Shown piece by piece: positions 63,710-64,000 of a DNA stretch of 64,000 nucleotides; positions within the stretch are counted from its first letter, which is position 1; each line of letters begins with the position of its first letter. Under the pieces are notes generated by a model, which was not told the DNA's origin, searched no databases, and was given only the letters and a program-made list of their open reading frames with translations. A program made the position numbers and the translations under genes. The stretch comes from Parasphingorhabdus sp. (GTDB lineage Bacteria; Pseudomonadota; Alphaproteobacteria; Sphingomonadales; Sphingomonadaceae), in the NCBI GenBank assembly GCA_030373505.1, contig JAUCYS010000010.1:1-64000 (forward strand), written 5' to 3'.

Positions 63710-64000
63710 GTGGACTACGACAAGATTTTCTCGCAAGCGATTGACCGGCTGCATACAGAGGGCCGCTATCGGGTCTTTATCGACATTCTGCGGAACAAGG
63801 GTTCGTTTCCCAATGCCCGCTGTTTCGCGCATCACAACGGGCCGCAACCGGTAACCGTCTGGTGCTCGAACGACTATCTGGCGATGGGCCAGCATCCCGA
63901 TGTGATCGAGGCCATGGAAGAGGCGCTGCACGATGTCGGCGCCGGTTCCGGCGGCACCCGCAATATCGGTGGCAACACCCATTATCATATCCAGCTCGAA
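63710..64000 (+). CDS. hemA: 5-aminolevulinate synthase, 5' part (truncated by window end)
   Basis: Condenses glycine and succinyl-CoA to 5-aminolevulinate, the C4 route of alphaproteobacteria. A GTG at 63710 opens a frame running to the window end (97 codons): 'MDYDKIFSQAIDRLHTEGRY' then 'WCSNDYLAMGQHPDVIEAM' and 'GAGSGGTRNIGGNTHYH', the invariant N-terminal blocks of ALAS (PLP- and glycine-binding side). It is the product downstream of the succinyl-CoA made by the propionate pathway in this window, though that is a general link. The rest of the gene lies outside. Confidence 0.96.
   Translation, partial: MDYDKIFSQAIDRLHTEGRYRVFIDILRNKGSFPNARCFAHHNGPQPVTVWCSNDYLAMGQHPDVIEAMEEALHDVGAGSGGTRNIGGNTHYHIQLE

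Overview
The window reads as the chromosome of an alphaproteobacterium of the order Sphingomonadales. The evidence is an hfq gene carrying two Sm domains, a 5-aminolevulinate synthase (hemA), a PhaR polyhydroxyalkanoate repressor, a bifunctional-type methylmalonyl-CoA mutase, many TTG/GTG starts in tightly overlapping operons, and dispersed palindromic repeats that encode strings such as 'SLSK' when translated, which I associate with sphingomonads. No plasmid, phage, integrase, transposase or CRISPR signature is visible. The order-level call is inference from gene content; genus cannot be set from here.

Layout. 1-1753: end of hfq, then hflX (+). 1758-11204: a long leftward run of housekeeping genes: mazG, a membrane retropepsin-like protease, a PhnP-like metallo-hydrolase, tatD, metG, holB, tmk, a D,D-carboxypeptidase, rlpA and an MltB-type transglycosylase. 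11405-11494: tRNA-Ser(UGA). 11646-18500: a GMC oxidoreductase followed by what looks like a complete glucosylglycerate cycle (HAD phosphatase, GT81-like synthase, GH13_18-type phosphorylase, glycerate kinase). 18522-24104: a CHASE2-EAL membrane protein, a FecR-domain protein with about 21 Gly/Asn hexapeptide repeats, and a TpsB outer-membrane transporter with no TpsA gene beside it. 24763-28458: a cobalamin riboswitch followed by btuB, a small polytopic membrane protein and a BtuF-like protein without signal peptide. 28482-30227: a sulfotransferase-like protein and a class IV aminotransferase.

30683-40734: lpdA, a thioesterase and pdhC; usp; a peroxiredoxin-like protein; rnr; a eukaryote/archaea-like proS; phaR; alr. 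40745-52556: an MFS transporter and the propionyl-CoA to succinyl-CoA route (pccA, a 66-residue membrane protein, bioB, scpA, an enoyl-CoA hydratase, mce, pccB), interrupted by palindromic repeats, a DUF808 membrane protein and a GIY-YIG nuclease. 52685-64000: gor, pgi, then lepB-rnc-era, topA, dprA, plsY, murI and the start of hemA.

How parts join up. The cobalamin uptake operon supplies the cofactor of ScpA; bioB sits inside the ScpA/PccA operon and can supply the biotin that PccA carries. The glucosylglycerate genes form a make-and-recycle loop for a compatible solute: 3-phosphoglycerate plus NDP-glucose to glucosylglycerate, then phosphorolysis to glucose-1-phosphate and glycerate, then kinase return to glycolysis. 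At least four families of palindromic repeats lie between genes, and one appears to have been inserted in frame inside two genes (pdhC and bioB). The best candidates for undescribed biology are the CHASE2-EAL/FecR/TpsB trio, the small membrane protein of the cobalamin operon, and the in-gene palindromes.
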